DNA of 64,000 nt from contig CAYWSE010000016.1 of assembly GCA_964461025.1 (NCBI GenBank), positions 1 to 64,000 of the forward strand, given 5' to 3'. The DNA comes from JAHBVL01 sp964461025 (GTDB taxonomy: Bacteria; Chloroflexota; Chloroflexia; Thermomicrobiales; UBA6265). The notes beneath the pieces were generated by a model. The model did no database searches and was not told the DNA's origin. It saw only the letters and a program-made list of their open reading frames with translations. The position numbers were made by a program, and so were the translations under genes. The number at the start of each line of letters is the position of its first letter. The first letter of the stretch is position 1. Positions 50,224 to 58,429 of this stretch are shown here, one piece after another.

Positions 50224-50887
50224 CGATCAGCTGCAGGCGCCTGCAGCGGCGCTGGCGAATGAGCAAGCCATTCGCCAGCAGCTGACGGCAGGTTTGACCA
50301 AGATCAGTGTCGCGACGCGTCAGCGAGCATGGGAAGGGGGCGAGCGACAGGGTCTGACCCCCACCCAGGGTCAGGCGCTAATCGCCATCTACCAGCGCGA
50401 ACCGAATCCGGTGCGGCTTGCCGAGATCACCGAAGCACTAGCGGTTCGTCAACCGACCGCCAGCGTGGCGGTGCGAGCGTTGATCGAAAAGGGGTTGGTC
50501 AGTCGAGAAACCGACGCGGTGGATAGCCGAGCGGTTGCCCTGACGTTGACCGACGCCGGCCGGACTGCGGCGATTCAGTCGATGACCTGGTCGGATTTCC
50601 TCACCGACTCGGTCGACGAGCTGACGGAAGAGGAGCAGGCGGTCTTTCAGCGGTCGATCGTCAAGATGATTCGCGCGATGCAGGAGAAGCGGCAGATTCC
50701 CGTTTCGCGCATGTGCGTCACCTGCACGTTTTTCCGACCGAACGTGCATGGTGATCCTGACAAACCGCATCATTGTGCGTATGTCGATGCCGCGTTCGGG
50801 GACCGGCAGCTGCGATTGAATTGCGGGGATTTCGAGCCCGCCACGGCGGAATTGGCGGTGGCGAATTGGGACAGGTTCCTGCAGTAA
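50204..50887 (+). CDS. MarR-family regulator with a C-terminal Cys cluster
   Basis: 227 residues. The winged-helix part (about 25-150) reads LTPTQGQALIAIYQREPNPVRLAEITEALAVRQPTASVAVRALIEKGLVSRETDAVDSRAVALTLTDAG, the MarR pattern. The last 60 residues add CVTCTFF...HHCAYVD...LNCGDF, a C-x2-C...HHC...C set that can bind zinc or an Fe-S cluster, or act as a redox switch. This extension is not part of standard MarR proteins. It overlaps the secreted-protein gene by 20 bases and probably binds the palindrome at 49407-49419. Confidence 0.82.
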   Translation: MKSPKADDQLQAPAAALANEQAIRQQLTAGLTKISVATRQRAWEGGERQGLTPTQGQALIAIYQREPNPVRLAEITEALAVRQPTASVAVRALIEKGLVSRETDAVDSRAVALTLTDAGRTAAIQSMTWSDFLTDSVDELTEEEQAVFQRSIVKMIRAMQEKRQIPVSRMCVTCTFFRPNVHGDPDKPHHCAYVDAAFGDRQLRLNCGDFEPATAELAVANWDRFLQ

Positions 50888-51075
50888 GCGAGTATTCTCT
50901 GAGCACGATCGTGGTTGTAGATGAGCGCGGCCGTGGCTATGCGGCACGTCGCTTCACTGCGCTTGCTCCGTTCCGTTTCGCCACCGGTGGGCACAGGGCG
51001 CCACCGCTACGGCCTCGTGGACGGAATCGATGAAGCCGTAGTGAACGAGTTCATACGGACACACCGATGAGAGAG

Positions 51076-51096
51076 CGCCATAAATGGCGAGGCTAC
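51076..51096. repeat. REP-like hairpin, CGCCAT family
   Basis: CGCCAT-AA-ATGGCG, then AG and GCTAC. It is the same family as 16764-16786. It lies in the 294-base space between the MarR and creatininase-family genes, where nothing else is seen. Confidence 0.6.
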
Positions 51097-51181
51097 GGAT
51101 GGGAATGATGACGGGCTGTCATCGAAAATGTCGCTACAATCGCTCCGGGAATCGGGTGATGCAATCAGGGGAGTGGATTCG

Positions 51182-51961
51182 GTGACTCAACGCTATCTCT
51201 TTCACGAACTGACCCGCACCGAGATCGGCGAGCGGGCCAGACGAGGCGCGATTGCCGTCCTGCCGACCGGGGCGACGGAGCAGCATGGACCGCACCTGCC
51301 GGTGGGCACAGACACCTTTGCCGTCGAGGCGATCACGCGGGCAGCGGCGGCGTCGATCGCCGACCGGGTTCCGGTGCTGGTTACGCCGACCCTGCCGTTT
51401 GGTTGCTCGCCACATCATCTGGCGTTCGGGGGGACGATGTCGATCGCGTCGCCGGTCTATGCGGCGTTGCTGCGGGAGCTTGTCCATTCCCTGATCATCG
51501 ACGGATTCACGCGCGTGGTGATCGTGAACGGGCATGGCGGCAATCACGAACATGTGCAACTGGCGGTTCGCGATCTGGCGCTGGAGCATCCGGTGAACAT
51601 GGCGGCCGCTTCCTACTGGCAGATGGCTGGTGCGGCGTTGCAGGAGATCAGCGAGGCGCCGGGTGGTCGCACACCAGGGCACGCCGGGCATTTCGAAACG
51701 TCGGTGATCATGGCTCTCCAACCCGATTTGGTGGTCGAGCCACGCCCGTCTCGCGACGATGATCCCTCGCTGATCGATCCCGCCGGACTAACGAACCGCC
51801 TGCGGGTCGAGCGGTACGACTCATGGCAACGGTTCGATGGCTATACCGACAGTCCAGCCACGGCGTCGGCGGCAGCGGGGCAGCGGTACGTCGATGCAGC
51901 CGTGAAGGCTGTTGCCGAGGTCATCGAGCAGTTTCACGAACAGACGAAGGCATCGATCTGA
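51182..51961 (+). CDS. Creatininase-family amidohydrolase
   Basis: 259 residues. The metal and active-site pattern of the family is present: TEQHGPHLPVGTDT (Glu, His, Asp), INVNGHGGNHEH-like IVNGHGGNHEH, and HAGHFETS with His and Glu. Members open cyclic amides or cleave formamides (creatinine, mycofactocin precursor, riboflavin-pathway intermediates). The substrate cannot be deduced here. I prefer the GTG at 51182, eight bases after GGGGAG; an ATG at 51128 in the same frame would add 18 residues without homologous look. Confidence 0.85.
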   Translation: MTQRYLFHELTRTEIGERARRGAIAVLPTGATEQHGPHLPVGTDTFAVEAITRAAAASIADRVPVLVTPTLPFGCSPHHLAFGGTMSIASPVYAALLRELVHSLIIDGFTRVVIVNGHGGNHEHVQLAVRDLALEHPVNMAAASYWQMAGAALQEISEAPGGRTPGHAGHFETSVIMALQPDLVVEPRPSRDDDPSLIDPAGLTNRLRVERYDSWQRFDGYTDSPATASAAAGQRYVDAAVKAVAEVIEQFHEQTKASI

Positions 51962-52113
51962 CCTGAATTCACAGCGCTCCGACACTGCGATCTACGCGCC
52001 GGGAAAATCCGTATTTCTTCCACTTGCCAAACCGATCGCTCTTCCGCACAATGTAAGCAGTTTGTAAACTCAGCGCGCACGAGCGTTTGTCTGTCTGGGA
52101 AGCTTGTTCAGGC

Positions 52114-53055
52114 ATGTCCCTACTCGCGTTTCTCGATGGCACTGACCACGCGGTGGAGTTGATTGGCGGCAAAGCGGCCAGTCTGAGCCGGCTCCGAGCG
52201 GAGGGCGCAACGATTCCCCCGGCGGTTGCGCTGACGACCGATGCGTACCAACTCCATGCCCGGCGCATCGGCATTCCATCTCGCAGCAGCGAGGTGTCCA
52301 TCTCCGATTTGCCCGACATTCGATCCGCGCTCATCGATGCGTCACTGCCCGGCGACGTGGAAGCGGCCATCCACAGCGCCATCAGCGCGATTTCGTCAAA
52401 TGGCGGAAGTCCGCCCGAGCTTGCCGTCCGCTCATCCGCAACGACCGAGGACTCGCCGGAGTACTCATTCGCGGGACTGCACGACACGAAGCTGTCTGTG
52501 CGCGCTGAGGCGGAGCAGATCGCAACAGCGGTGAAGATGTGCTGGGCATCGCTGTGGAGCGAGCGAAGCGTCGACTACCGGCGGCGCGGCGGCGAGTTGC
52601 TCGATGGAGCCGCGATGGCCGTCGTCATCCAGCAGCTGGTCCGGTCCGACGTGTCGTTCGTCGCGTTCTCTGCAAATCCCGTCGACCACTGTTCAAAGCA
52701 GGTGATCATCTCCGCAGCCTGGGGTCTGGGGGAATCGATCGTGGCCGGATTGGTCGTGCCCGATCACATTGTGGTCGGTAATGACGGCGCAATCGAGACC
52801 TATCAAGTCGGCTCCAAGCAGATGATGGTCATACCCGAGACGGGTGGTTCCGGTGTGCGTCAGGTAACGGTTCCTCGCCAGCTGGCCAGTCAGCAGGCGC
52901 TCTCCAACGGTCAGGTTCTGGAGATTGGACGTTTGGTTCGCGATCTGGAACAGCGGTTTGGCACTCCGCTGGATATCGAGGGCGGGATCGCCGGCGGCTC
53001 GACGCTGCTGTTCCAGGCTCGCCCGATCACCACTTGCCGGCATATTCGCGCCTAA
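52114..53055 (+). CDS. PEP-synthase/rifampin-phosphotransferase-like ATP-binding subunit
   Basis: 313 residues, which equals the ATP-grasp half of PEP synthase, pyruvate phosphate dikinase N-domain and rifampin phosphotransferase. Landmarks: IGGKAASLSRLRAEG at the N-terminus, LAVRSSATTEDSPEYSFAGLHDT (glycine-rich and substrate Arg region), ISAAWGLGESIVAG and the final GGSTLLFQARPIT. In the family it binds ATP and phosphorylates the swivelling His domain. Here the His domain is encoded by the next gene, 50 bases on, so the enzyme is split in two. Confidence 0.85.
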   Translation: MSLLAFLDGTDHAVELIGGKAASLSRLRAEGATIPPAVALTTDAYQLHARRIGIPSRSSEVSISDLPDIRSALIDASLPGDVEAAIHSAISAISSNGGSPPELAVRSSATTEDSPEYSFAGLHDTKLSVRAEAEQIATAVKMCWASLWSERSVDYRRRGGELLDGAAMAVVIQQLVRSDVSFVAFSANPVDHCSKQVIISAAWGLGESIVAGLVVPDHIVVGNDGAIETYQVGSKQMMVIPETGGSGVRQVTVPRQLASQQALSNGQVLEIGRLVRDLEQRFGTPLDIEGGIAGGSTLLFQARPITTCRHIRA

Positions 53056-53105
53056 GCCAGCGTCAAAGCGCTCGGACATGAAGAGTAGGAACGAGGAGGA
53101 TTGCC

Positions 53106-54770
53106 GTGTCTCTCGAACTCCTGGAAAGTCCAACCACCGATCCCCGTTATGCACTCGATGACCCCGCCGATCAAGCGCTGACGTTTATGCTCGATCCGAT
53201 GCATACGCCACATGCTATTTCACCACTCTATCAATCGATTCACGGCAAGAACTTCCCGACCGGTTTCAACACAGCGGCGCACGAAAACAAGCTTCCCATC
53301 GCCGCATGGGAGTTCCGGTATCGCAACCATTTTCAGTTCGACCGCCTGGAGATGGTGGTTCCAGAAAACGAAGCCCATGCCGCGCAAATCGGCCGCGAGG
53401 CCGAGGAGTCGATGCAGCTGCAGTGCAGGATCATGGGAGAGCGCTGGACTGACGAGCATCTGCCGCGGCTGAAAGAGATTCTGGGCAGGCTGGAAGCGAT
53501 CGGCACGATTCCGGACGACGCCGAAGTCGATGCGGCGCTCGTCGATGAGCTGAACGATCTCTACGCCGAGATGTGGACGATTCACTTCCGCATCGCCATG
53601 CCGATGCTGCTGTCGATCCAGGTGTTCGACGAGTTCTACAAGGATCTCTTCGGTCCAGATGCCGATTCCTACAGTTTGACTGGTGGGATGGAAACGCTGA
53701 CCGTGCGCAACGGCATTGCCCTTTCCGCTCTCGCTCGGCGAGCGCGAGAGCTCGGCCTGGCCGACCTGCTGGTCGATCTCCCGGTGGACGATGTGACCGA
53801 GCGCCTGGCAGCGACGCCGGAGGGCCGGGAGTTCATGCAGGAACTGACGGCATTTCTGGAAGAGTCGGGTTTGCGGCAGGATCGCTTCGATTTCGTCGTT
53901 CAGACATGGAAAGAGGACCCCCGCTCAGCGATTGCGACGATCCAGCGGTATGTCGCCACTGGCCGGGACAATCGTTCCGAATTCGACGCCCGCATCGCGA
54001 GAGCGGCGGCATTGACAGACGAAGCGCGAGCGGCGCTGGTGGAATATCCCGAACCTGTGCGCGGGCAGTTCGAGGGCATGCTGGCCGGAGCCAGAATGGG
54101 AGCGTTCCTGCAGGAGGAGCATAACGACTACATCGACCAGGCAGGAACAGCATTGATGCGCCTGGCGTTCCTGCGCATCGGTCGTGCCCTGACAGCACGA
54201 GACGTCACCGACGATCCGGAAGACGTGTTCATGCTGTCTTCGGAGGAGATCAAAGCCGCGCTCGACGGTACGGCCACCGACACGCGAAGCATCGTTGCCG
54301 GCAAGCGGGCGTCGTTCGCGCGGTCATTGGAGGAGTTCCCGCCGCCGTTCATCGGCATGCCGCCGGCCGGACCTCCCCCGCGCGACAATCCGATGATGCG
54401 GGCGATGGGCAACTTCTTCGGCGCTGGGCCGCAGGTGAGCGGCGATCCGGACATCCTGAAAGGCGCCGCTGGTTCGCGTGGGCAACTGACCGCACCGGCC
54501 TTCGTGGCGCGGACACTCGAAGAAGCCACCGCTGTTCCGCAGGGTCATGTGCTGGTGACGGTGACGACGTCGCCACCCTGGACGCCGCTCTTCGGCATCG
54601 CCGGCGCCATCGTCACGGAAACGGGGGGTCCGCTTAGTCACTGTGCGATTGTGGCGCGGGAATATGGCATACCGACAGTAGTGGGCGTGCACGGCGCGAC
54701 GACGGCGATTGCCACCGGTCAGATGGTGACCGTCGACGGCTCGAGCGGGATGGTGCACCTCAAACCCTGA
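53106..54770 (+). CDS. Substrate and phospho-His subunit of a split dikinase-like enzyme
   Basis: 554 residues starting at GTG. The last 80 residues are the phospho-histidine swivel domain: GIAGAIVTETGGPLSHCAIVAREYGIPTVVG with the catalytic His, then VTVDGSSGMV. The first 470 residues are helical and correspond in position to the substrate-binding domain of rifampin phosphotransferase, but are too different for me to name the substrate (HENKLPIAAWEFRYRN, YAEMWTIHFRIAMPML). It probably phosphorylates a small molecule together with the ATP-binding subunit upstream. Its stop overlaps the start of the MFS exporter gene (TGATG), which ties modification and export. Confidence 0.8.
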   Translation: MSLELLESPTTDPRYALDDPADQALTFMLDPMHTPHAISPLYQSIHGKNFPTGFNTAAHENKLPIAAWEFRYRNHFQFDRLEMVVPENEAHAAQIGREAEESMQLQCRIMGERWTDEHLPRLKEILGRLEAIGTIPDDAEVDAALVDELNDLYAEMWTIHFRIAMPMLLSIQVFDEFYKDLFGPDADSYSLTGGMETLTVRNGIALSALARRARELGLADLLVDLPVDDVTERLAATPEGREFMQELTAFLEESGLRQDRFDFVVQTWKEDPRSAIATIQRYVATGRDNRSEFDARIARAAALTDEARAALVEYPEPVRGQFEGMLAGARMGAFLQEEHNDYIDQAGTALMRLAFLRIGRALTARDVTDDPEDVFMLSSEEIKAALDGTATDTRSIVAGKRASFARSLEEFPPPFIGMPPAGPPPRDNPMMRAMGNFFGAGPQVSGDPDILKGAAGSRGQLTAPAFVARTLEEATAVPQGHVLVTVTTSPPWTPLFGIAGAIVTETGGPLSHCAIVAREYGIPTVVGVHGATTAIATGQMVTVDGSSGMVHLKP

Positions 54771-56173
54771 TGCGTTCCTCGTCTCCGCGCGAAGCGGCTC
54801 TGAACAATACATCTGGAGTCGACGCCGCGAGCAGCCAGCGCTGGCTGCTCGCGGCCATTGCGCTGGGCACGACGCTGGCGCCCCTCAACTCGACGATGAT
54901 CGCCGTGGCGCTGCCGAGCATTCAGGCCGATCTCGACGTCTCCGTCACCCAAACATCGTGGCTCGTGACGCTCTATCTGGCGGCGATGGCCGTGGGCCAG
55001 CCGATCGGCGGGCGGTTGGGCGATCTGTTCGGGCGCCGGCGAATCTATCTCGGTGGTCTCGTCTGGTTCGGGATCGTTTCGGCGGGCTGCGCGTTTGCGC
55101 CGAATCTGGCTGTGCTGATCTTCTTTCGCACGCAGCAGGCGCTGGCCGGAGCGCTGACCTTTCCGAATGGCGCGGCGATCGTGCGGGAAGCGGTACCGGC
55201 CGAACAACGGGGATCAGCATTTGGCGTGATCGGCATGACGACCGGCTTGGCGGCAGCGATCGGTCCGCCGCTTGGCGGGTTGCTCGTGCACTCCTTCGGT
55301 TGGGAAGCGATCTTCTGGGCGAACGTGCCGGTGATCGCGATCGCCCTCCTGCTGAACTTCCGGTTTTTGCCGAAGACAGCGCCGGTCAAACGAGAGCGAT
55401 TGCCGTTCGACACCGTTGGCACGGTGCTGTTCACCCTGACCTTGACGGCGGTGATCTCCATTCCCACATTGCTGAAAACGTACGGAGCGCCGCTGGCAAT
55501 CAGCGCTGGTGTGGTCGCTGTGATTGCCGGTGTTCTGTTTGTGCGGCGGGAGCTTCAGGCGGCGGCGCCGGTTGTGCCGGTGCGGCTCTTTCGCAGCACT
55601 GCCTTTTCGATGGCCTGTCTTTCGATCTGTCTGAGCAATCTGGTGATGTACACGACGCTGCTGGCGCTGCCGCAGTTCATGGACCATGTGCGAGGCGAAA
55701 ACGAGCAGGTGATCGGCGGAACGCTGGCGGCGTTGTCGGCATTTGCCGCGTTCTGGGGACTGGCGGGAGGCCGGATCAGCGATGCACGGGGCAAATGGCT
55801 CCCGGCGGTTGCCGGGGCCGTGGTGCTCTTCGCGGGAACGGTCGGTATCGCGCTGATGCTCGGCGCCGATCCGCTCTGGCCGCTGGTGGTGGCGCTGGCG
55901 GTGATGGGTCTGGGATTGGGCATTCAGGGGGCGCCGGTGCAGACGGCGGCTGTGGAGGCGGCACCGGAAGCGTCGACCGGATCAGCAGCCGGGATCTTCT
56001 CGACGTCGCGCTACATGGGAAGCGTCACCGGGGCGACGGTGCTGGCGCTGGTGTTCGCGTCAGATGCGGCATCGCACGATCGGGGGATGTTTGTAGCGCT
56101 TTTTGCCGGGTTGGCGGTGGTTGCGCTGATGGCGATTGGGGTGAATGCGCGGATTGCGGAGCGGGGTCGTTGA
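54770..56173 (+). CDS. MFS drug-type exporter (DHA2-like)
   Basis: 467 residues with 12 to 14 hydrophobic segments. The family motif GGRLGDLFGRRR (about 80-91) after the second segment, RTQQALAGALTFPNG and GPPLGGLLVHSFGWEAIFWANVPV mark the DHA2-type proton antiporters that export drugs and metabolites. It starts inside the stop of the dikinase-like gene, so the three genes 52114-56173 form one operon. The combination suggests self-protection from, or biosynthesis of, a phosphorylated compound. It ends eight bases from the convergent HxlR gene. Confidence 0.88.
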   Translation: MRSSSPREAALNNTSGVDAASSQRWLLAAIALGTTLAPLNSTMIAVALPSIQADLDVSVTQTSWLVTLYLAAMAVGQPIGGRLGDLFGRRRIYLGGLVWFGIVSAGCAFAPNLAVLIFFRTQQALAGALTFPNGAAIVREAVPAEQRGSAFGVIGMTTGLAAAIGPPLGGLLVHSFGWEAIFWANVPVIAIALLLNFRFLPKTAPVKRERLPFDTVGTVLFTLTLTAVISIPTLLKTYGAPLAISAGVVAVIAGVLFVRRELQAAAPVVPVRLFRSTAFSMACLSICLSNLVMYTTLLALPQFMDHVRGENEQVIGGTLAALSAFAAFWGLAGGRISDARGKWLPAVAGAVVLFAGTVGIALMLGADPLWPLVVALAVMGLGLGIQGAPVQTAAVEAAPEASTGSAAGIFSTSRYMGSVTGATVLALVFASDAASHDRGMFVALFAGLAVVALMAIGVNARIAERGR

Positions 56174-56181
56174 CGAGCGGA

Positions 56182-56607
56182 TCAGGCATCGGCGAAATCA
56201 GGGCTCTTTCCGCTGGTGGTCGCCTGGCGCTGGAGGTCATACAGCGAGCGGGACGCTTGTATTTCGGGATGGTGTTCTTTGGCCCAGCTGGCAAGTGGGG
56301 TAATTGCCTGAGGGAGTGTTTCGCCAAGCTGAGTCAGTTGATATTCGACGCGAGGGGGAACCTCCGGATAGATGGTTCGAGACACCAAACCTTCCCGCTC
56401 CAGCTGGCGAAGGGTGCGGGTCAGCATCCGCTGGCTGATCGGATCGGCCAGGCGCTTCAACGCTGAAAACCGAAGCGGTTCATCCTGAAGCAGCATTACC
56501 ACCAGCAGGGACCACTTGTCGCCGGTGAGATCGAGGATCGATCGCATCGAAGTCGCTTCCTCGGTATCACAGGTGTGCCTCACCCACTTTTTTGTGCCGT
56601 CTTCCAT
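56182..56607 (-). CDS. HxlR-family transcriptional regulator
   Basis: 141 residues. The winged helix follows the HxlR pattern: an N-terminal Cys (VRHTCDTEEA), DLTGDKWSLLVVMLLQDEPLRFSALKRLADPISQRMLTRTLRQLEREGLVSR and the wing PPRVEYQLTQLG. Such proteins sense aldehydes, quinones or oxidants. It is divergent from the flavin reductase gene and most likely represses it; the palindrome at 56639-56653 lies in the space between. Confidence 0.9.
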   Translation of the reverse strand: MEDGTKKWVRHTCDTEEATSMRSILDLTGDKWSLLVVMLLQDEPLRFSALKRLADPISQRMLTRTLRQLEREGLVSRTIYPEVPPRVEYQLTQLGETLPQAITPLASWAKEHHPEIQASRSLYDLQRQATTSGKSPDFADA

Positions 56608-56638
56608 GCCGCCAACCTGTTCCAGTACGATTAGGCGA

Positions 56639-56653
56639 GTAACTTCTTGTTAC
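56639..56653. promoter_or_regulatory. Palindrome between HxlR and flavin reductase genes
   Basis: GTAAC-TTCTT-GTTAC, with a further GTAAC 13 bases to the right (CAGTAACTTG). It is a symmetrical site in the 102-base divergent promoter region, suitable for an HxlR dimer. Confidence 0.5.
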
Positions 56654-56709
56654 CAGCTTATCATCAGTAACTTGCTCATGCGAGTATGGCGGCAAAGGAA
56701 CGAACGAGC

Positions 56710-57306
56710 ATGTCAAACATTGCGATCATCATTGGAAGCACACGGGAAGGACGGTTCGCGGACATTCCGGCCAGGTGGATCGAGCATGCCCTCAGGCAGC
56801 GCCCTGGTGTCACGGCACGTCTCCTCGATCTGCGCGATTTCCCTATGCCGTTTTTCGAGGAAGCGCTGTCACCGGCGAGACTCGGGCCCGAGGGGTATCA
56901 GAATGAGGTCGTCCGGCGCTGGACGGCCGAAATCGCGGCGTCAGACGCATTCATCATCGTCACGCCTGAGTACAACCATGGCTATCCGGCAGTACTCAAG
57001 AATGCATTGGACTATGTCTACAAAGAATGGAACCGAAAACCGGTTGCCTTCGTCAGTTACGGCGCTCTGAGCGGAGCGCGAGCCGTGCAGCAGCTGAAAG
57101 AAGTGGCGATCGAGCTGCAAATGGCTCCGATCCGCAACAACGTCAGCATTCCCGTGCAGTCACTGATGGCCTTTTATCAGGGTGGAGATGTCGAGAGCAC
57201 GCTGGTGGCGCTCGATGACAGCGCAAACGCCATGATCGACGACCTCCTCTGGTGGACCGACGCGCTCGCCGCAGACCGTCCAGTTCTGGCAACGGCTGCG
57301 GACTAG
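56710..57306 (+). CDS. NAD(P)H-dependent FMN reductase
   Basis: 198 residues, flavodoxin-like. FMN phosphate binding is in IIIGSTREGRFADIPA, and the second flavin loop in VTPEYNHGYPAVLKNALDYVYKEW, which is diagnostic for this family (azoreductase, chromate and quinone reductases). It probably reduces quinones or nitro/azo compounds in the cytoplasm. ATG 56710 has AAGGAA upstream; an ATG eight codons earlier is possible. It is under likely control of the divergent HxlR regulator. Confidence 0.92.
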   Translation: MSNIAIIIGSTREGRFADIPARWIEHALRQRPGVTARLLDLRDFPMPFFEEALSPARLGPEGYQNEVVRRWTAEIAASDAFIIVTPEYNHGYPAVLKNALDYVYKEWNRKPVAFVSYGALSGARAVQQLKEVAIELQMAPIRNNVSIPVQSLMAFYQGGDVESTLVALDDSANAMIDDLLWWTDALAADRPVLATAAD

Positions 57307-57326
57307 CGTCGTCTGGGATGTGTTTG

Positions 57327-57417
57327 GCTCACGGCTGTGCGCAGCTACGCAACGAGGGTGGTGGCGGGATTTGAGCGCCGCTTAGGATGCGACCGGCGCA
57401 CCGCTGTGCGCAGCTAC
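57327..57417. repeat. Tandem REP-like hairpins, GCGCAC family
   Basis: GGCTCAC...GTGCGC then A and GCTAC at 57327-57348 (one stem mismatch), and GCGCAC-CGCT-GTGCGC then A and GCTAC at 57396-57417, both in the same orientation. Confidence 0.6.
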
Positions 57418-57520
57418 GGGTCGCTTGACGCGCGTCGAACCGGGATCCATGCTGGTTTGGAGACCGGACGAAGGTGAATGTATTTCGCCTCGCGGCCAGG
57501 GCGATCTGGACGGAGGTTGC

Positions 57521-58324
57521 ATGGAACGCCAGGAATGGAACCGGCGAAAGCAAACGTTTGACGCCATCGCGGCGCTCTACGACCGCGCCAGGCCTGGCTA
57601 TCCTGACCAGCTCTTCGAGGATGTTGTCGCACTCTCCGGGATTCCCGCCGGAGGTAGCATTCTGGAGATCGGACCGGGTACCGGACACGCTACGTTGCCA
57701 TTTGCGCAGCGTGGTTACCGCATCGACGCTGTCGAGCTGGGTCACGAGCTGGCGGCTGTCTGGAGTCAGAATCTGGCGGCGTATCCGAATGCATCGATCG
57801 CGGTCGGTTCCTTCGAAGCGGTCGAGCTGCCTGACAACAGCTTCGATCTGGCGATCGCGGCCAGCTCCTTTCACTGGATCGATCCCGACGTTGGCTACTC
57901 CCGCATCGCCGCTGCCTTGAAGGCAGATGGCTCGGCGGCACTCTGGTGGAACAGGCGACCAACCTCGAGCATCGATCGCGTCTTCCTCGATGCATGCGTG
58001 CCGATTTACGAGCGGTTCGCGCCTCACCTGGCGACAGAGGTCAATGGCGCAGGAGCGGCGGATGGTGCGCATCGACCGTCGGGTGCGCTTCTCGAGGAGT
58101 CAGGATTGTTCGGGCCGGTCACAGAGCGTCAGTATGGATGGGAACAGCAATTCGACGCTGACACATATACCAGCTATCTGAGCTCGTTTTCCCCGTATCA
58201 GGTGCTCGACCCAAACGTGCGCGCCGAATTGCTCGGCGCGATTCACGACCTGATCGAAACGGAGTTTGGTGGGACTGTCACCCGCGCGATTGTGACGTTG
58301 TTGTACATCGCCAAAAAGCGGTAG
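57521..58324 (+). CDS. Class I SAM-dependent methyltransferase
   Basis: 267 residues. Motif I ILEIGPGTGHATLPFA (48-63), the acidic end of strand 2 (DAVELGHEL) and the motif LAIAASSFHWIDPD follow the Methyltransf_11/25 pattern. The N-terminal RRKQTFDAIAALYDRARPGYP is typical of small-molecule methyltransferases. The substrate is unknown. ATG 57521 has GGAGG seven bases upstream; the longer frame reads through REP-like text and is rejected. It is a single gene between repeats. Confidence 0.88.
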   Translation: MERQEWNRRKQTFDAIAALYDRARPGYPDQLFEDVVALSGIPAGGSILEIGPGTGHATLPFAQRGYRIDAVELGHELAAVWSQNLAAYPNASIAVGSFEAVELPDNSFDLAIAASSFHWIDPDVGYSRIAAALKADGSAALWWNRRPTSSIDRVFLDACVPIYERFAPHLATEVNGAGAADGAHRPSGALLEESGLFGPVTERQYGWEQQFDADTYTSYLSSFSPYQVLDPNVRAELLGAIHDLIETEFGGTVTRAIVTLLYIAKKR

Positions 58325-58367
58325 AGATCGTAGAGGCGGGTTTCGGGAGTCGTCTGGATCGCGCGGA

Positions 58368-58389
58368 GCAACGCAGGCGTTGCCGCTAC
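58368..58389. repeat. REP-like hairpin, AACGC family
   Basis: GCAACGC-AG-GCGTTGC, then C and GCTAC. It lies between the methyltransferase and FAD oxidoreductase genes, which converge. Confidence 0.6.
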
Positions 58390-58429
58390 ACATTCCCGTT
58401 TCCTTTTGCCCTTTACCCTTTGCCCGATC

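Noticed and set aside
54958..56466. 502-codon plus-strand frame over the MFS gene
   Set aside because: Same-strand shifted frame of the exporter; Arg/Gly-rich with no domain, and it runs into the HxlR gene.
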